DNA of 64,000 bases. Source: Dehalococcoidia bacterium. GTDB taxonomy: Bacteria; Chloroflexota; Dehalococcoidia; Lucifugimonadales; UBA1123. Of this stretch, positions 51,445 to 61,195 are shown in pieces (position 1 is the stretch's first letter; the number at the start of each line of letters is the position of its first letter). The notes under the pieces were generated by a model. It was not told the origin of the DNA. It searched no databases and saw only the letters and a program-made list of their open reading frames with translations. Both the position numbers and the translations under genes were made by a program. The stretch is taken from the NCBI GenBank assembly GCA_021295915.1, contig JAGWBK010000001.1, forward strand, positions 75,644 to 139,643. The letters are read 5' to 3'.

Positions 51445-52689
51445 ATGCACGCAAACAGAGTCGTTGTAACAGGAGTCGGTGTCGTCAGCCCCCTGGGGCT
51501 GGACGCAGGTTCAACCTGGAAGAATCTCCTGGCGGGAAAGTCAGGCGTTGATCAGATCACAGCTTTCGACACGGAAGGCCACGGGACAACAATCGCGGCC
51601 GAGGTCAAGGACTTCGATCCGGACTCGATAGTCGGCAGGAAGCAGGCGCGAAGGATGGACAGGTTCGTCCAACTTGGTGCAGCGGCCGCCCTCGAGGCCG
51701 TAGACGCGGCAGAGATAAGCGTTACTCCAGATAACCAGACAAGGGTCTCCGTGATGATGGCCAGCGGAATTGGTGGCCTCATCACTCTTGAGAGCCAGAT
51801 CGGAGTGCTCGGCAATCGAGGACCTAACCGTATCTCGCCGTTCCTGGTCCCTATGATGCTTCCGGACATGGCATCGGGTCAGATCTCAATGATTCTTGGA
51901 GCAAAAGGGCCGAACTACAGCACAGTGTCGGCGTGTTCAAGCGCTGCAGACACAATAGGTCAGGCATTCGAAGCCCTCAGGAGGGGTGATGCTGACGTTG
52001 CGGTTGCTGGCGGTTCAGAAGCAGCCGTCTGCCCTATCGGGGTTGCTGGATTCAATGCCTGCCATGCACTCTCAAAGAGAAACGACGAACCGGAACGAGC
52101 CTCCCGTCCCTTCGACGCCGAAAGGGATGGATTCGTGATGGGAGAAGGCGGAGCCGCACTGGTGCTTGAAACCTTGGAACACGCCGTAGCGAGGGGTGCC
52201 GAGCCTATTGCAGAACTCTCCGGCTACGGCTCCACTGCTGACGCCCATCACATTACTCAACCAGCCCCGGAGGGTGAAGGTGCAGCTCGCGCAATGCGAA
52301 ACGCCTTGAACCAGGCCAAAGTTCAGCCAGACGAGATTGGCTACATCAACGCACACGGAACATCGACTCCGCTGAACGACAAGTATGAGACGATGGCAGT
52401 CAAGGCCGTGTTCGGTGAAGAGGCATACAACATACCTATCAGCTCTACAAAGTCCATGACAGGCCACCTCCTTGGCGCCAGTGGCGCCCTGGAAGCAGCA
52501 GTGACAGTGTTCGCGCTCTCCAAGTGGGCGATCCCGCCTACGATCAATCTTGAGTCGCCCGACCCTGACTGCGACCTTGACTACACACCTCACATGCCGA
52601 GGCGGGGCCGTATTAGAAGCGCCATGAGCAACTCCTTCGGCTTCGGAGGGCACAACGCCTCCCTGGTCTTCCAGGAGTTCGCAAGCTAG
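51445..52689 (+). CDS. fabF: Beta-ketoacyl-ACP synthase II
   Basis: A 414-residue condensing enzyme that elongates acyl-ACP with malonyl-ACP in fatty-acid synthesis. The Cys-His-His triad is visible in TVSACSSAADTIG, YINAHGTSTPLND and SMTGHLLGASGALEA. RVVVTGVGVVSPLGLD starts the protein, and NSFGFGGHNASLVF ends it. ATG 51445 is preceded by TTG 51442; GGGAG lies 10 and 7 nt away respectively, so either could be used. The usual neighbour acpP is absent. It is followed by recJ 36 bp downstream. Confidence 0.95.
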   Translation: MHANRVVVTGVGVVSPLGLDAGSTWKNLLAGKSGVDQITAFDTEGHGTTIAAEVKDFDPDSIVGRKQARRMDRFVQLGAAAALEAVDAAEISVTPDNQTRVSVMMASGIGGLITLESQIGVLGNRGPNRISPFLVPMMLPDMASGQISMILGAKGPNYSTVSACSSAADTIGQAFEALRRGDADVAVAGGSEAAVCPIGVAGFNACHALSKRNDEPERASRPFDAERDGFVMGEGGAALVLETLEHAVARGAEPIAELSGYGSTADAHHITQPAPEGEGAARAMRNALNQAKVQPDEIGYINAHGTSTPLNDKYETMAVKAVFGEEAYNIPISSTKSMTGHLLGASGALEAAVTVFALSKWAIPPTINLESPDPDCDLDYTPHMPRRGRIRSAMSNSFGFGGHNASLVFQEFAS

Positions 52690-52725
52690 ATACCAACTAA
52701 CCAAGCGGCGTTCCGGGAGAATGAA

Positions 52726-54426
52726 ATGAAACCTAACTGGGCCATCCTCCCGACAGTACCTGCGTCCGTTGTCCGCGAAATCGGTCTGCCTCAGGCACAT
52801 TGCCAGCTGCTGTACAACCGTGGCCTGACTACCGGGGCCTCCGTTCAGGAGTTCCTGTCCCCTGACACTTCTCATTCGCACGACCCCTGGCTGATGCCAG
52901 ACATGGATGCTGCTGTAAGCCGATTGATCACGGCAGCTGAACAGGGTGAGACGATCGGCGTATTCGGAGATTTCGACATCGACGGGATCAGCGGTACAGC
53001 CGTCATGTCGACCGCTCTCCGCGATCTAGGCGCGGATGTCGTATCGTACATTCCAGACCGGGTTGCCGAAGGCCACGGCCTGGGACTGGAGGCAGTACAG
53101 TCCCTTGCGAGTCGAGGGGTGACCCTGCTGGTAACCGTGGACTGTGGTTCGACCTCCGAATCAGAAATAGAAGAGGCTTCCGACCTCGGTGTGGACACGA
53201 TAGTCACGGACCACCACCTCCTATTGGACCAACCTCCCTACCCTGTCGTCGCCATGGTCAATCCGAGACGGCCCGACTCGGAATACCCATTCGAGCACCT
53301 CACTGGCGCCGGCACAGCCTACAAAGTGGCGCAGGCCCTCTACCGCTACAGGGATAGGCAGGAACCACCCGAGCTTCTCGCACTCACCGCCCTCGGAACC
53401 GTGGGCGACGTCGGGCCTCTTCAGGGGGAAAACCGTTACATCGTCGCTGAGGGGCTACGAAGGATGAACGCCAGCCCTTCTGTTGGTTTGGAGGCGCTTA
53501 CAGCAGTCTCCGGCATTGGAGGACAAAACCTGGACACGGGTTCGCTGTCATTTCAGATCATCCCGAGACTGAACGCCCCCGGGAGGTTGGCCGATCCAGG
53601 GATCAGCCTGAGCCTGCTCACGACAACTGACCTGGCTCAGGCCAGGTCAATGGCTTCTCAGATCGACAGGCTAAACGCGGTACGTAGAACCGCAACCGAG
53701 AAGGGCGTTAAACAGGCGGAAGGCCAGATTCTCGAGAGATGGGGCGACGAAATTCCGGGAATCGTAATGGTGGGAAGGCGCGACTGGAGTGACGGCATAG
53801 TTGGCCTGATTGCCTCACGTATTGCTGAGACGTACACCAGACCTGTGATTGCGGTCGCGGTGGGTGATCAACTTAGCAGAGCGAGCGCGCGGAGCATCGA
53901 CGGCTTCAACCTGATGGAAGTAATCGAGCCTGCAGGCCACCTTATGACTCAATTCGGGGGACATGAGCAGGCGGCTGGGTTCACTATTCCGAACGAAAAC
54001 CTGAGCGAGTTGGCCCAGCAATTGGAATCAGTTCAGGTCTCTCAGGGAATCCAGTCAGGTAAGCCCAGAATTGAAATTGATATGGTCTGCGATCCATCAG
54101 CCTTGGAACGTGACATGTTCGAGTTTACTGAGAAGCTGGCGCCATTCGGAAAGGACAATCCAAGGCCCAAGTTCGCTGCGAGTGGGCTTCGGGTAGTGGA
54201 CTCTCGATCCGTGGGTTCGGGGAAGCACCTCAAGCTCAGGGTCGCAGATGACAAGAGGACCTGGGACGCGATAGCGTTCCGAATGGGCGACCGAATCGCG
54301 GAGGCGCCCACCGGTTCGAGCATCGATATCGTCTATGAGATGGAGACGAACGTCTGGAATGGACGCACGAGTCTTCAACTCGTGGTCGAAGACTTCGAAC
54401 CTACCCAACAGCCTCGACTAATCTAG
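52726..54426 (+). CDS. recJ: Single-stranded-DNA-specific exonuclease RecJ
   Basis: A 566-residue 5'-3' exonuclease for recombination and mismatch repair. The DHH-domain metal motifs are GVFGDFDIDGISGTA (motif I), the DCGS region TVDCGSTSE, VTDHHLLLDQPP and ALGTVGDVGPL. The DHHA1 domain shows GRRDWSDGIVGLIASR and QFGGHEQAAGFTI, and an OB-fold follows to the end. GGAG lies 6 nt before the ATG. It ends tail-to-tail with lgt, with a 4-bp overlap. Confidence 0.95.
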   Translation: MKPNWAILPTVPASVVREIGLPQAHCQLLYNRGLTTGASVQEFLSPDTSHSHDPWLMPDMDAAVSRLITAAEQGETIGVFGDFDIDGISGTAVMSTALRDLGADVVSYIPDRVAEGHGLGLEAVQSLASRGVTLLVTVDCGSTSESEIEEASDLGVDTIVTDHHLLLDQPPYPVVAMVNPRRPDSEYPFEHLTGAGTAYKVAQALYRYRDRQEPPELLALTALGTVGDVGPLQGENRYIVAEGLRRMNASPSVGLEALTAVSGIGGQNLDTGSLSFQIIPRLNAPGRLADPGISLSLLTTTDLAQARSMASQIDRLNAVRRTATEKGVKQAEGQILERWGDEIPGIVMVGRRDWSDGIVGLIASRIAETYTRPVIAVAVGDQLSRASARSIDGFNLMEVIEPAGHLMTQFGGHEQAAGFTIPNENLSELAQQLESVQVSQGIQSGKPRIEIDMVCDPSALERDMFEFTEKLAPFGKDNPRPKFAASGLRVVDSRSVGSGKHLKLRVADDKRTWDAIAFRMGDRIAEAPTGSSIDIVYEMETNVWNGRTSLQLVVEDFEPTQQPRLI

Positions 54427-55289
54427 CGTCGGTCCTGCCTGCGGCGCTGGGCCCTTGTGCGACTGTCTCTTGGCTGCACATCTTCAGGCTCGACAGCAAC
54501 CTCGCCTGCCGGCACAGGCCGTGCCTTGATTAGCAGCAGCGGCACAGTGATCGCGAGTACCAGCAACGCGATGTAGTGCGCTTCCTGCATTCCAAACGCC
54601 CAGATCCGGTCTTCACGCAAGAATGTGATTCCGAATCGACCTATGGAGTACAGGGCAAGGTATAGGGCGAATAGCATGCCGTCCGGTCGGAGCCGATTAC
54701 GAAGCTTCCAGACCACGATCAGCGACAGCATATTCCAGATTATTTCGTAGGCAATGACCGGCTGAACTGACACACCGATTCCGTTGGCGCAACGTGCCGC
54801 GTCTGAGGCTGGGTTCGTCCACATGAATCCCAGGGCAAAATCCCAGGCCTTGGCGCAATGTTCCCCGTTCACGATGTCGCCGAGTCGGCCAATCGTCTGG
54901 ACCAACAGCAATGCTGGCGCGGTCAGATCGGCTATTACCCCCACGGGGTGCTTCCTCCAGGCTGCGTAGGCCACTCCGGCGATGAACCCGCCGAGGATTC
55001 CTCCCCAGAGCCCAATTCCACCGCTCCAGATCGCCAGTATCTGTCCAGGGGAGTTCTGATAGAAGTCCCAGTGGTCGATTACGTGGACTGCCCTGGCCCC
55101 CAGAATTCCGCCGATTATTGCCCAGATAGCGATGGAGTAGATGTCGTCAGGATGGATGCCACGCGCGGGCGCCCACCTGCCCACGAGGAACACCGCGGTC
55201 GCCACTGCTATGAAACTGAAGAATCCGTGCCAGCTCAGCACGAACGCAGAGAACGCGACGAGATTTGGGCCAACGACGATATCAACCAT
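54423..55289 (-). CDS. lgt: Prolipoprotein diacylglyceryl transferase
   Basis: A 288-residue inner-membrane enzyme that attaches diacylglycerol to the lipobox cysteine of prolipoproteins. About seven membrane helices are visible. The signature reads GRLGDIVNGEHC, with Asp where most members have Asn (G-R-x-G-N-F-x-N-G-E). Also seen are GGILGARAVHVI, WSGGIGLWGGILGG and the RFGITFLREDR loop. The C-terminal tail is Arg-rich (RTRAQRRRQDRR). It would process lipoproteins such as the protease at 16452. Confidence 0.93.
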   Translation of the reverse strand: MVDIVVGPNLVAFSAFVLSWHGFFSFIAVATAVFLVGRWAPARGIHPDDIYSIAIWAIIGGILGARAVHVIDHWDFYQNSPGQILAIWSGGIGLWGGILGGFIAGVAYAAWRKHPVGVIADLTAPALLLVQTIGRLGDIVNGEHCAKAWDFALGFMWTNPASDAARCANGIGVSVQPVIAYEIIWNMLSLIVVWKLRNRLRPDGMLFALYLALYSIGRFGITFLREDRIWAFGMQEAHYIALLVLAITVPLLLIKARPVPAGEVAVEPEDVQPRDSRTRAQRRRQDRR

Positions 55290-55450
55290 GTGGAGTGTCT
55301 CCGACTAGAACGGCTAACCCGGCGGGGTGTTTCGGACTGTTGATCCGCGAAATCTCCGTCTTATGAGACCGTCAACTCAGGACGCAATCGGGGCACATGG
55401 GCCGTACACTTGAAGGAATCCGTGTCACAGCCTGTGTCGAAAGGGCTTCC

Positions 55451-56356
55451 ATGAGAGAGCAACTCGAAGATTTCCTTCACTACATGACAGTTGAACGAGG
55501 TGTTTCGAACAATACGATCGCCGCTTACCGAAACGATCTGGTGCAGTTGACTGAGTACCTCGACGCTCAGTATTCAGGCCGTTTCCGCCCATTCACATGG
55601 GCTGACATCTCGGAACAGACGATCTCAGACTATGTACTTCATTTGCACGAGTTAGGATATTCGGAAACTACGAGAGCGCGCAAGATTGCATCACTAAAGT
55701 CGATGTTCGGGTTCCTGGTCATGGAACAGGTCCTGGAGAACAACCCGACGGCAAATGTGGGCACTCCCAAGGTTGGTCGTTCACTTCCCGACCCCCTGAC
55801 ATTCGACGAGATTGAGAGGCTGCTCTCGGTTCCAGCATCCCTGGATTCACCTGAGGGGCTGCGAGACCTGGCAATGCTGGACCTGCTGTACGCGACCGGC
55901 ATGAGAGTCAGCGAGCTGACTGCTCTCGACCTCGCGGACATCGATCTTACAGACGGATCGGTGCGATGCCAGGGTAAGGGAGGCAAGGAGCGAATCATTC
56001 CTGTTCATCCTGATGCGGTAGGTCTGGTGGATCTCTACATTCAAGACTCCCGGCCGGCGCTGGCCGGCGAGAGGGAGCCGGCGGCGCTGTTCCTGAACAG
56101 GAGAGGCAACAGGTTAACCAGGCAGGGTTTCTGGCTCATCCTGAAGAAGTACACAGCGGAAGCCAGACTGGAAGGACGTGTTACTCCGCATACTCTAAGG
56201 CACAGCTTCGCCACTCATCTCCTTAGAGGTGGGGCGCCACTGCGCCACGTGCAGGAACTGCTTGGACACGCGAGCATCACGACAACGCAGATCTACACCT
56301 ACCTGACCAGTGAGCATGTCCGCTCCGAGTATGACACAGCCCATCCGAGGGCGTGA
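55451..56356 (+). CDS. xerD: Tyrosine recombinase XerD/XerC-like
   Basis: A 301-residue site-specific recombinase, likely for resolving chromosome dimers at dif. The N-terminal SAM-like domain begins EQLEDFLHYMTVERGVS. The catalytic residues are in place: R in ATGMRVSEL, K in GKGGKERIIPV, HxxR in HTLRHSFATHLL, then LGHASITTTQIYTYL with the last His and Tyr. The open frame extends to 55397, but homology begins at ATG 55451, which has AAAGGG upstream. It stands beside lgt and uvrC without phage genes, so a host Xer is more likely than an integrase. Confidence 0.93.
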   Translation: MREQLEDFLHYMTVERGVSNNTIAAYRNDLVQLTEYLDAQYSGRFRPFTWADISEQTISDYVLHLHELGYSETTRARKIASLKSMFGFLVMEQVLENNPTANVGTPKVGRSLPDPLTFDEIERLLSVPASLDSPEGLRDLAMLDLLYATGMRVSELTALDLADIDLTDGSVRCQGKGGKERIIPVHPDAVGLVDLYIQDSRPALAGEREPAALFLNRRGNRLTRQGFWLILKKYTAEARLEGRVTPHTLRHSFATHLLRGGAPLRHVQELLGHASITTTQIYTYLTSEHVRSEYDTAHPRA

Positions 56357-56422
56357 ATTTTACAAGTCGCCGCTAGACCGCTATCCTCAAAGGGAGTCAT
56401 TCCCCAACAGGAGCGAATCCAA

Positions 56423-56791
56423 ATGCCAAGCAAGGGCAGGAGCAAGCGCGCAGCAACGCGCCAGGCCCAACTCAGCGGTAGACGTCGACGGCGAACAGGC
56501 AGGGCACGAGTAGAGGCTACCGAGCAGCCGCAGGTTCAGGAAGTGCGCAGGCAGGCACGCCCCTCCCCTGCGACGGCTACGGCTTCTGCGCTGGAAACTC
56601 CCTCGACAGCCCGGGCCCAGGAGACCACACCCGCTGTGGCAACTCAGGCACGCAGAAGGTCGTCCCGGGCCCGCGCTCCGATGGAGCCGCTGCAGATGTA
56701 TCCGTACCTGGGCTCTGAGCTGCGAAGAATTGGTGCCCTGACGGGCCTAATGGCGATTGCTCTCGCCGTACTCACCTTTGTTCTCGGATGA
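56423..56791 (+). CDS. Small basic protein with C-terminal membrane helix
   Basis: A 122-residue protein of unknown function. The first 85 residues are disordered and rich in Arg, Ala, Thr and Pro (GRRRRRTGRAR, ARRRSSRARAP). A conserved-looking MEPLQMYPYLGSELRRIG follows, then one membrane helix at the C-terminus (ALTGLMAIALAVLTFVLG). The tail-anchored layout with a basic cytoplasmic part is seen in many Chloroflexota small proteins. It lies between the Xer recombinase and uvrC on the same strand. Confidence 0.7.
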   Translation: MPSKGRSKRAATRQAQLSGRRRRRTGRARVEATEQPQVQEVRRQARPSPATATASALETPSTARAQETTPAVATQARRRSSRARAPMEPLQMYPYLGSELRRIGALTGLMAIALAVLTFVLG

Positions 56792-56881
56792 GACGAATTT
56801 AGCGTTCCCGACAACTTGGTTACCCTGCCGGCCGGGACGTATCCCGTGCAGCTCGGTGGGAACTGATTTCGGTTCGGCCAC

Positions 56882-58804
56882 ATGATAGAAGCCCACAGAG
56901 ACGCCACTGGCAGCGTGGCAGTGGCTGAGACTCCAGTCTTTACCCAACGACTTCGCGCCCTTCCCCCAGAGCCCGGCGTCTATCTGATGCGCGACGCCTC
57001 CGGGGAGATCATCTACGTTGGAAAGGCTGCCAGCCTTCGCAATCGGGTCTCGTCTTACTTTGGCAGTCCATGGGGACTGCATCCCAAGATTAGGCAGATG
57101 GTGCGCCGCATTGTGGACTTCGAGTTCATCGTAACGGAGTCCGAGCAGGAGGCGCTGATCCTTGAGAACAACCTCATCAAGGAGCACCAACCGCAGTATA
57201 ACTCCCGTCTGAAGGACGACAAGTCCTACCCCTTTATCAAGATCGATACGACCGAGGACTTCCCGATCGTTTACGTCACACGCAGGGTACGTGAGGACGG
57301 AGCCCGGTACTTTGGCCCCTTCGCAAGCGCTTCAAGTGTTCGCAAGACTCTGGCACTGCTTAAGAAGCTATTCCCGTACAGATCTTGCACAAAGACCATA
57401 ACCGGCAACGATGACCGAGCGTGTCTCGACTACTTCATTCATCGTTGTGCGGGCCCGTGTATCGGCGAGGTCGACAGGGTCCAGTACCACGAAATCATCG
57501 ACCAGGTTGCGCTGTTCCTCGAGGGCCGTACCGACCAGGTCGTAAAGGGCATACGGTCTCGCATGATAGAGTCCTCGGAAAACCTCGAGTTCGAGCGCGC
57601 CGCCGTATTGAGGGACCAGATTCAGGCGATCGAGAGGGTCCACGAGGGACAGAAGGTACTCCATCTCTCGAACGAGAACGTCGACGTCATCGCGCTCGCG
57701 CAGGAAGGACGCGACGCGTGGGTTGAAGTCTTTTTCATCAGGCAAGGCAAGTTGGTCGGACGCGAGAACTTCCTGATGCACAGGTCTGAGGGTGATGAGC
57801 CTGCCGAGGTGATGGCAGCCTTCGTCAAGCAGTTCTACTCTGCCAACCCATACGTACCCAGGCGAGTTCTGCTTCAGCACTTGCCTGAAGACTTTGAAGC
57901 CATCGTCGCATGGCTGCGAACCAAGAGGCAGGGAGCAGTCCAGCTTCACGTGCCACAGAGGGGCGAGAAGCGAAAACTGGTCCAGATGGTGGCCCAGAAT
58001 GCTGAACAGGGCTTGAATCAGCTAAGAGTCCGCCGACTTCACGAGTCCACAAACAACCAACAGGCCCTTGAGGAGCTTCAGGAAGCCCTGAGTCTGCCTG
58101 AACTGCCACGCAGGATCGAATGCTACGACATTTCCAATATCCAGGGCACAAATTCCGTGGGCAGCATGGTGGTGTTCGAAGATGGCAGGCCTAAGTCTGC
58201 CCACTACCGCAGATTCAAGATAAAGTCGGTCGCCGGTGTGGACGACTACTCCATGATGCGCGAGGTGCTTACACGCCGGTTCAAACGACTCTCTGAATCG
58301 CGGAAGTCGGAAGCAGCTGGAGGAGAAAACCAAGCAAACGGACGAGGAAGTGAGCGCGATAACGGAAACGCCTGGGGAATCATCCCCGACCTCGTCCTGA
58401 TAGACGGCGGCAAGGGGCATCTTGGAGCAGCCTTACAGGTCTTCCTGGAGCTGGGAATCAACGACATTCCATTGTCCAGCCTCGCCAAGGAGAACGAGGA
58501 GCTATTCGTTCCCTACGTAAGCGACCCGATTGTCCTCCCTCGCGACGCACAGGGTCTGTTCCTGGTCCAGCGGGTACGTGATGAAGCACACCGGTTCGCG
58601 ATCACGTTCCATCGCGAGCGGCGCTCGAAGAAGAGTGTGCAGTCTACCCTGGACCTTGTACCCGGTGTCGGACCCAAGCGTAAGCGAATGCTGATCCGAA
58701 GGTTCGGCTCGGTCAAAGGTATCCGTGAGGCATCGCTTGAAGAGGTCGCGGCCGTGCCTGGTCTGACCTTGACCGTGGCTCGGGCGATCAAGGACCACAT
58801 CTAG
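56882..58804 (+). CDS. uvrC: Excinuclease ABC subunit C
   Basis: A 640-residue nuclease making both cuts in nucleotide excision repair. The GIY-YIG domain has PPEPGVYLMRDASGEIIYVG and NRVSSYFGSP. The middle contains the cluster-type cysteines and a UVR motif (FERAAVLRDQIQAIERV). The RNase H-like C-terminal nuclease has ECYDISNIQGTNSVGSMVVF and VLIDGGKGHLGAAL. It ends with helix-hairpin-helix motifs (VPGVGPKRKRMLIRRFG). No SD is visible before ATG 56882, so a slightly later start is possible. Confidence 0.95.
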   Translation: MIEAHRDATGSVAVAETPVFTQRLRALPPEPGVYLMRDASGEIIYVGKAASLRNRVSSYFGSPWGLHPKIRQMVRRIVDFEFIVTESEQEALILENNLIKEHQPQYNSRLKDDKSYPFIKIDTTEDFPIVYVTRRVREDGARYFGPFASASSVRKTLALLKKLFPYRSCTKTITGNDDRACLDYFIHRCAGPCIGEVDRVQYHEIIDQVALFLEGRTDQVVKGIRSRMIESSENLEFERAAVLRDQIQAIERVHEGQKVLHLSNENVDVIALAQEGRDAWVEVFFIRQGKLVGRENFLMHRSEGDEPAEVMAAFVKQFYSANPYVPRRVLLQHLPEDFEAIVAWLRTKRQGAVQLHVPQRGEKRKLVQMVAQNAEQGLNQLRVRRLHESTNNQQALEELQEALSLPELPRRIECYDISNIQGTNSVGSMVVFEDGRPKSAHYRRFKIKSVAGVDDYSMMREVLTRRFKRLSESRKSEAAGGENQANGRGSERDNGNAWGIIPDLVLIDGGKGHLGAALQVFLELGINDIPLSSLAKENEELFVPYVSDPIVLPRDAQGLFLVQRVRDEAHRFAITFHRERRSKKSVQSTLDLVPGVGPKRKRMLIRRFGSVKGIREASLEEVAAVPGLTLTVARAIKDHI

Positions 58805-58866
58805 CCCGAACTTATCCCCCATGCGTGGTTCAATGGGCTACTAGCAGGCTGGGTCGCCCACTTCAG

Positions 58867-59736
58867 CTAGTCTGCTTCCCTTGAGTTTACCGCTGCGGCT
58901 CCGGTTGCGGCGTTGATAAACGGATTCAACAGGTTCGTGAACTCCATTGGGAAGATGAACTTAGTGCTTTCGCTGCTCCCCAGAGCCTTGAGCGTGTCAA
59001 AGTACTGAAGGCTGAGCGTGTTAGCATCAATCCCCTCGGCAACATTCGAAATCCTGTCCAAGGCAGTGCTGAATCCCTCAGCCCGAAGTATCGCGGCCTG
59101 CTGATCGCCTTCAGCAGTCAGAATCTCGGACTGCCTGAGTCCCTCTGCACGGAGGATGGCGGACTGCTTCTCACCTTCAGCGACAGTAATTGCTGCTTGC
59201 CTAATGCCTTCAGCCTCCGTAACCGCGGCTCGGCGAATGCGCTCTGCAGACATCTGACGGTTCATGGCCTCCTGGATATCCCGCGCCGGTTCGATCTCGC
59301 TGATCTCGACCTGGGTTACCTTGATTCCCCACCGTCCTGTTATATCATCGAGCTTGATGCGGAGGTCTTCGTTGATTCGTTCCCTCTGTGACAGGACGTC
59401 ATCCACGTTCATTTCGCCAATGACAGCGCGGAGTGTAGTAGTCGCCATCCCGACAACGGCGGCATGGTAGTCAACTACTTCGAGAACTGCCCTCTCCGCC
59501 TGATCCTCCATGATTCGCATGTAAACAAGGAAATCTATATCAATAGGTGCATTATCCAGGGTGATGTTGGTCTGGCGTGGGATGTCCATAACCTCCTCGC
59601 GCAGGTCAACAGTGCTGGTAACGTGAAACGGCCAGAACAGCAGACTCAGGCCCGGCTGCCGCAATCCGGCATACTTACCTAGGGTAAAGATCGCGATACG
59701 TTCATACTGGCGAACTATCTTCAGATATGGAATCAC
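58867..59736 (-). CDS. Slipin (SPFH/stomatin-like) protein
   Basis: A 289-residue membrane-associated SPFH-domain protein. The SPFH core runs from residue 5 to about 180 (VRQYERIAIFTLGKY, DIPRQTNITLDNAPIDID, LRAVIGEMNVDDVLSQRE). It is followed by repeated heptad-like units AEGIRQAAI, AEGEKQSAI, AEGLRQSEI and AEGDQQAAI at about 190-235, a coiled coil for oligomerisation. The N-terminal membrane anchor seen in many slipins is short or missing. The GTG start has AAGGAG 6 nt upstream. It is paired with the NfeD protease gene 11 bp upstream, the classic slipin-NfeD operon. Confidence 0.93.
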   Translation of the reverse strand: MIPYLKIVRQYERIAIFTLGKYAGLRQPGLSLLFWPFHVTSTVDLREEVMDIPRQTNITLDNAPIDIDFLVYMRIMEDQAERAVLEVVDYHAAVVGMATTTLRAVIGEMNVDDVLSQRERINEDLRIKLDDITGRWGIKVTQVEISEIEPARDIQEAMNRQMSAERIRRAAVTEAEGIRQAAITVAEGEKQSAILRAEGLRQSEILTAEGDQQAAILRAEGFSTALDRISNVAEGIDANTLSLQYFDTLKALGSSESTKFIFPMEFTNLLNPFINAATGAAAVNSREAD

Positions 59737-59747
59737 GTGATGCTCCT

Positions 59748-61088
59748 TTATATGGCGCCTAAACTGCTCTCTCTTACGACCCTAAGTTTCACTCCGTCCA
59801 GTTCTGCTGCGACTACGGTCTCCCCACTTTCGATTGTGTCTCCGGACTCTGATTCTGCGGTCCACAACTCACCTGCCAGGTGAACAGTGCCTATGGGATC
59901 CAGGGTGGACCTGACTACTCCGGTCTGTCCAATGATCTGTGAAGCACGTGAAACCACCGTGATGTCTTGGGCCTTCCTGGAAAAGTGGAATAGACCAAAG
60001 ACGGATATTGCTATAAACACGGCCGTGCCAGCCAGTACGGCCCAGCCCACCCGCATGTCAGGCGCGGGCAGGCCCGGAACGCTCGTGTCACCGAACAGAA
60101 GAAATCCACCAATGACGAAGGCTATTCCGCCTGCTGCTCCGAATCCACCCCATCCTGGCGCCTGAAGTTCAACGAACAGCAGCACCAGCCCTCCTCCCAT
60201 GAGCGCGAGGCCGATCCAGTTGACCGGTAAGTTGCCAATTCCCACAAAGGCCAGCAGCAGCAGGCCGAGTCCTACTGCACCCGGGATCCATCCACCCGGG
60301 CTAACCAGTTCAACGATTATCAGGATCCCACCGACTGCGAAGAGGATGAAAACCAGGTGAGGGTTGGCGAGCCATCCCTGGAATCGTTGGACGGGTGTCG
60401 CCTCCAGAAGTTCGACACTAGCCTGGGACGTTGCAAGCGTTACTGTCGTCCCCTGCACTTCAATCTCGGTGCCGTCGAGCTTGGCAATAAGATCGGACAC
60501 GTCTCGGACATTAAGATCGACCACACCAAGCTCAAGCGCCTCCTCCGCAGAGTAAGAACTGGCTTCGAAAATTGTCTTCTCAAGCGCCTCAGAATTGCGA
60601 CCTCTCTGGGCAGCGATGCCACGCAGAAGTGCCGCTGCATCCTGGGATGCTTTGGCCTTTATCGTTTCACGTAGGTCGTTTCCACCTGCATCGACCGGAG
60701 AAGCTGCGCCAATCGTCGTTCCTGGAGTCATCGCCGCGACATGGCCAGAAGCCACAATAAAGGTGCCGGCAGACGCGGCTCTAGCCCCGGCGGGAGTCAC
60801 GATCACAGCCACCGGGACAGTGGAGTCCAACAGCGCGCCGGTCATGTCTCGCATTGAGTCAAGCCGTCCGCCGGGAGTGTCGATCTCCAGAACGAGAAGA
60901 CGCGCGCTGCGAGCCTCTGCGTCTTCAATCCATCCCCTCACAACCCGGGCGGACACGGGATCAATCTGTGAATCGAGGCGCCCCACTAGGACGCCACCTC
61001 CGCCCTGCCCCTGTAACTCGCTCACTGCAAACGATGACGCAACCAGGATGACAACCACGGCTAGGAGAGTTCGGCGCACCATTGACAT
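59748..61088 (-). CDS. NfeD-family membrane serine protease
   Basis: A 446-residue long-form NfeD protein. A signal peptide (LLAVVVILVASSFAVSELQG) leads into a ClpP-like protease domain at about 35-215. LEIDTPGGRLDSM, the catalytic Ser in ARAASAGTFI and the likely Lys in KAKASQDAAALL are visible. Then come four or five membrane helices (240-370) and a C-terminal OB-fold (QTGVVRSTLDPIGTVHLAGELW). It should form a membrane complex with the adjacent slipin; in archaeal homologues the protease cuts the slipin C-terminus. Confidence 0.93.
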   Translation of the reverse strand: MSMVRRTLLAVVVILVASSFAVSELQGQGGGGVLVGRLDSQIDPVSARVVRGWIEDAEARSARLLVLEIDTPGGRLDSMRDMTGALLDSTVPVAVIVTPAGARAASAGTFIVASGHVAAMTPGTTIGAASPVDAGGNDLRETIKAKASQDAAALLRGIAAQRGRNSEALEKTIFEASSYSAEEALELGVVDLNVRDVSDLIAKLDGTEIEVQGTTVTLATSQASVELLEATPVQRFQGWLANPHLVFILFAVGGILIIVELVSPGGWIPGAVGLGLLLLAFVGIGNLPVNWIGLALMGGGLVLLFVELQAPGWGGFGAAGGIAFVIGGFLLFGDTSVPGLPAPDMRVGWAVLAGTAVFIAISVFGLFHFSRKAQDITVVSRASQIIGQTGVVRSTLDPIGTVHLAGELWTAESESGDTIESGETVVAAELDGVKLRVVRESSLGAI

Positions 61089-61180
61089 TGTGCCGTTGCC
61101 ATCCGATCTGAGTTGGCGGATTCTGCCGAGAGCACACCTGACAGCCCAAGGTTACGCCGACGGCGATGCTCTACACAGTC

Positions 61181-61186
61181 ATTATA
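61181..61186 (-). promoter_or_regulatory. Putative -10 element of the nfeD-slipin operon
   Basis: TATAAT on the minus strand about 93 bp upstream of the NfeD start. The following bases (TATAATGACTG) are identical to those at the pepA -10 box. No clear -35 is visible. Confidence 0.4.
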
Positions 61187-61195
61187 GACTAGCGA

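Noticed and set aside
52072-52881. A 269-codon leftward open frame antisense to fabF and the start of recJ
   Set aside because: It lies wholly over well-supported genes, has low-complexity Cys/His/Arg-rich translation and no family motifs; it is a codon-bias shadow.
55451-56356. A phage or island integrase
   Set aside because: Length, motifs and neighbours (lgt, uvrC) fit a host Xer recombinase; there is no adjacent tRNA att site or cargo.
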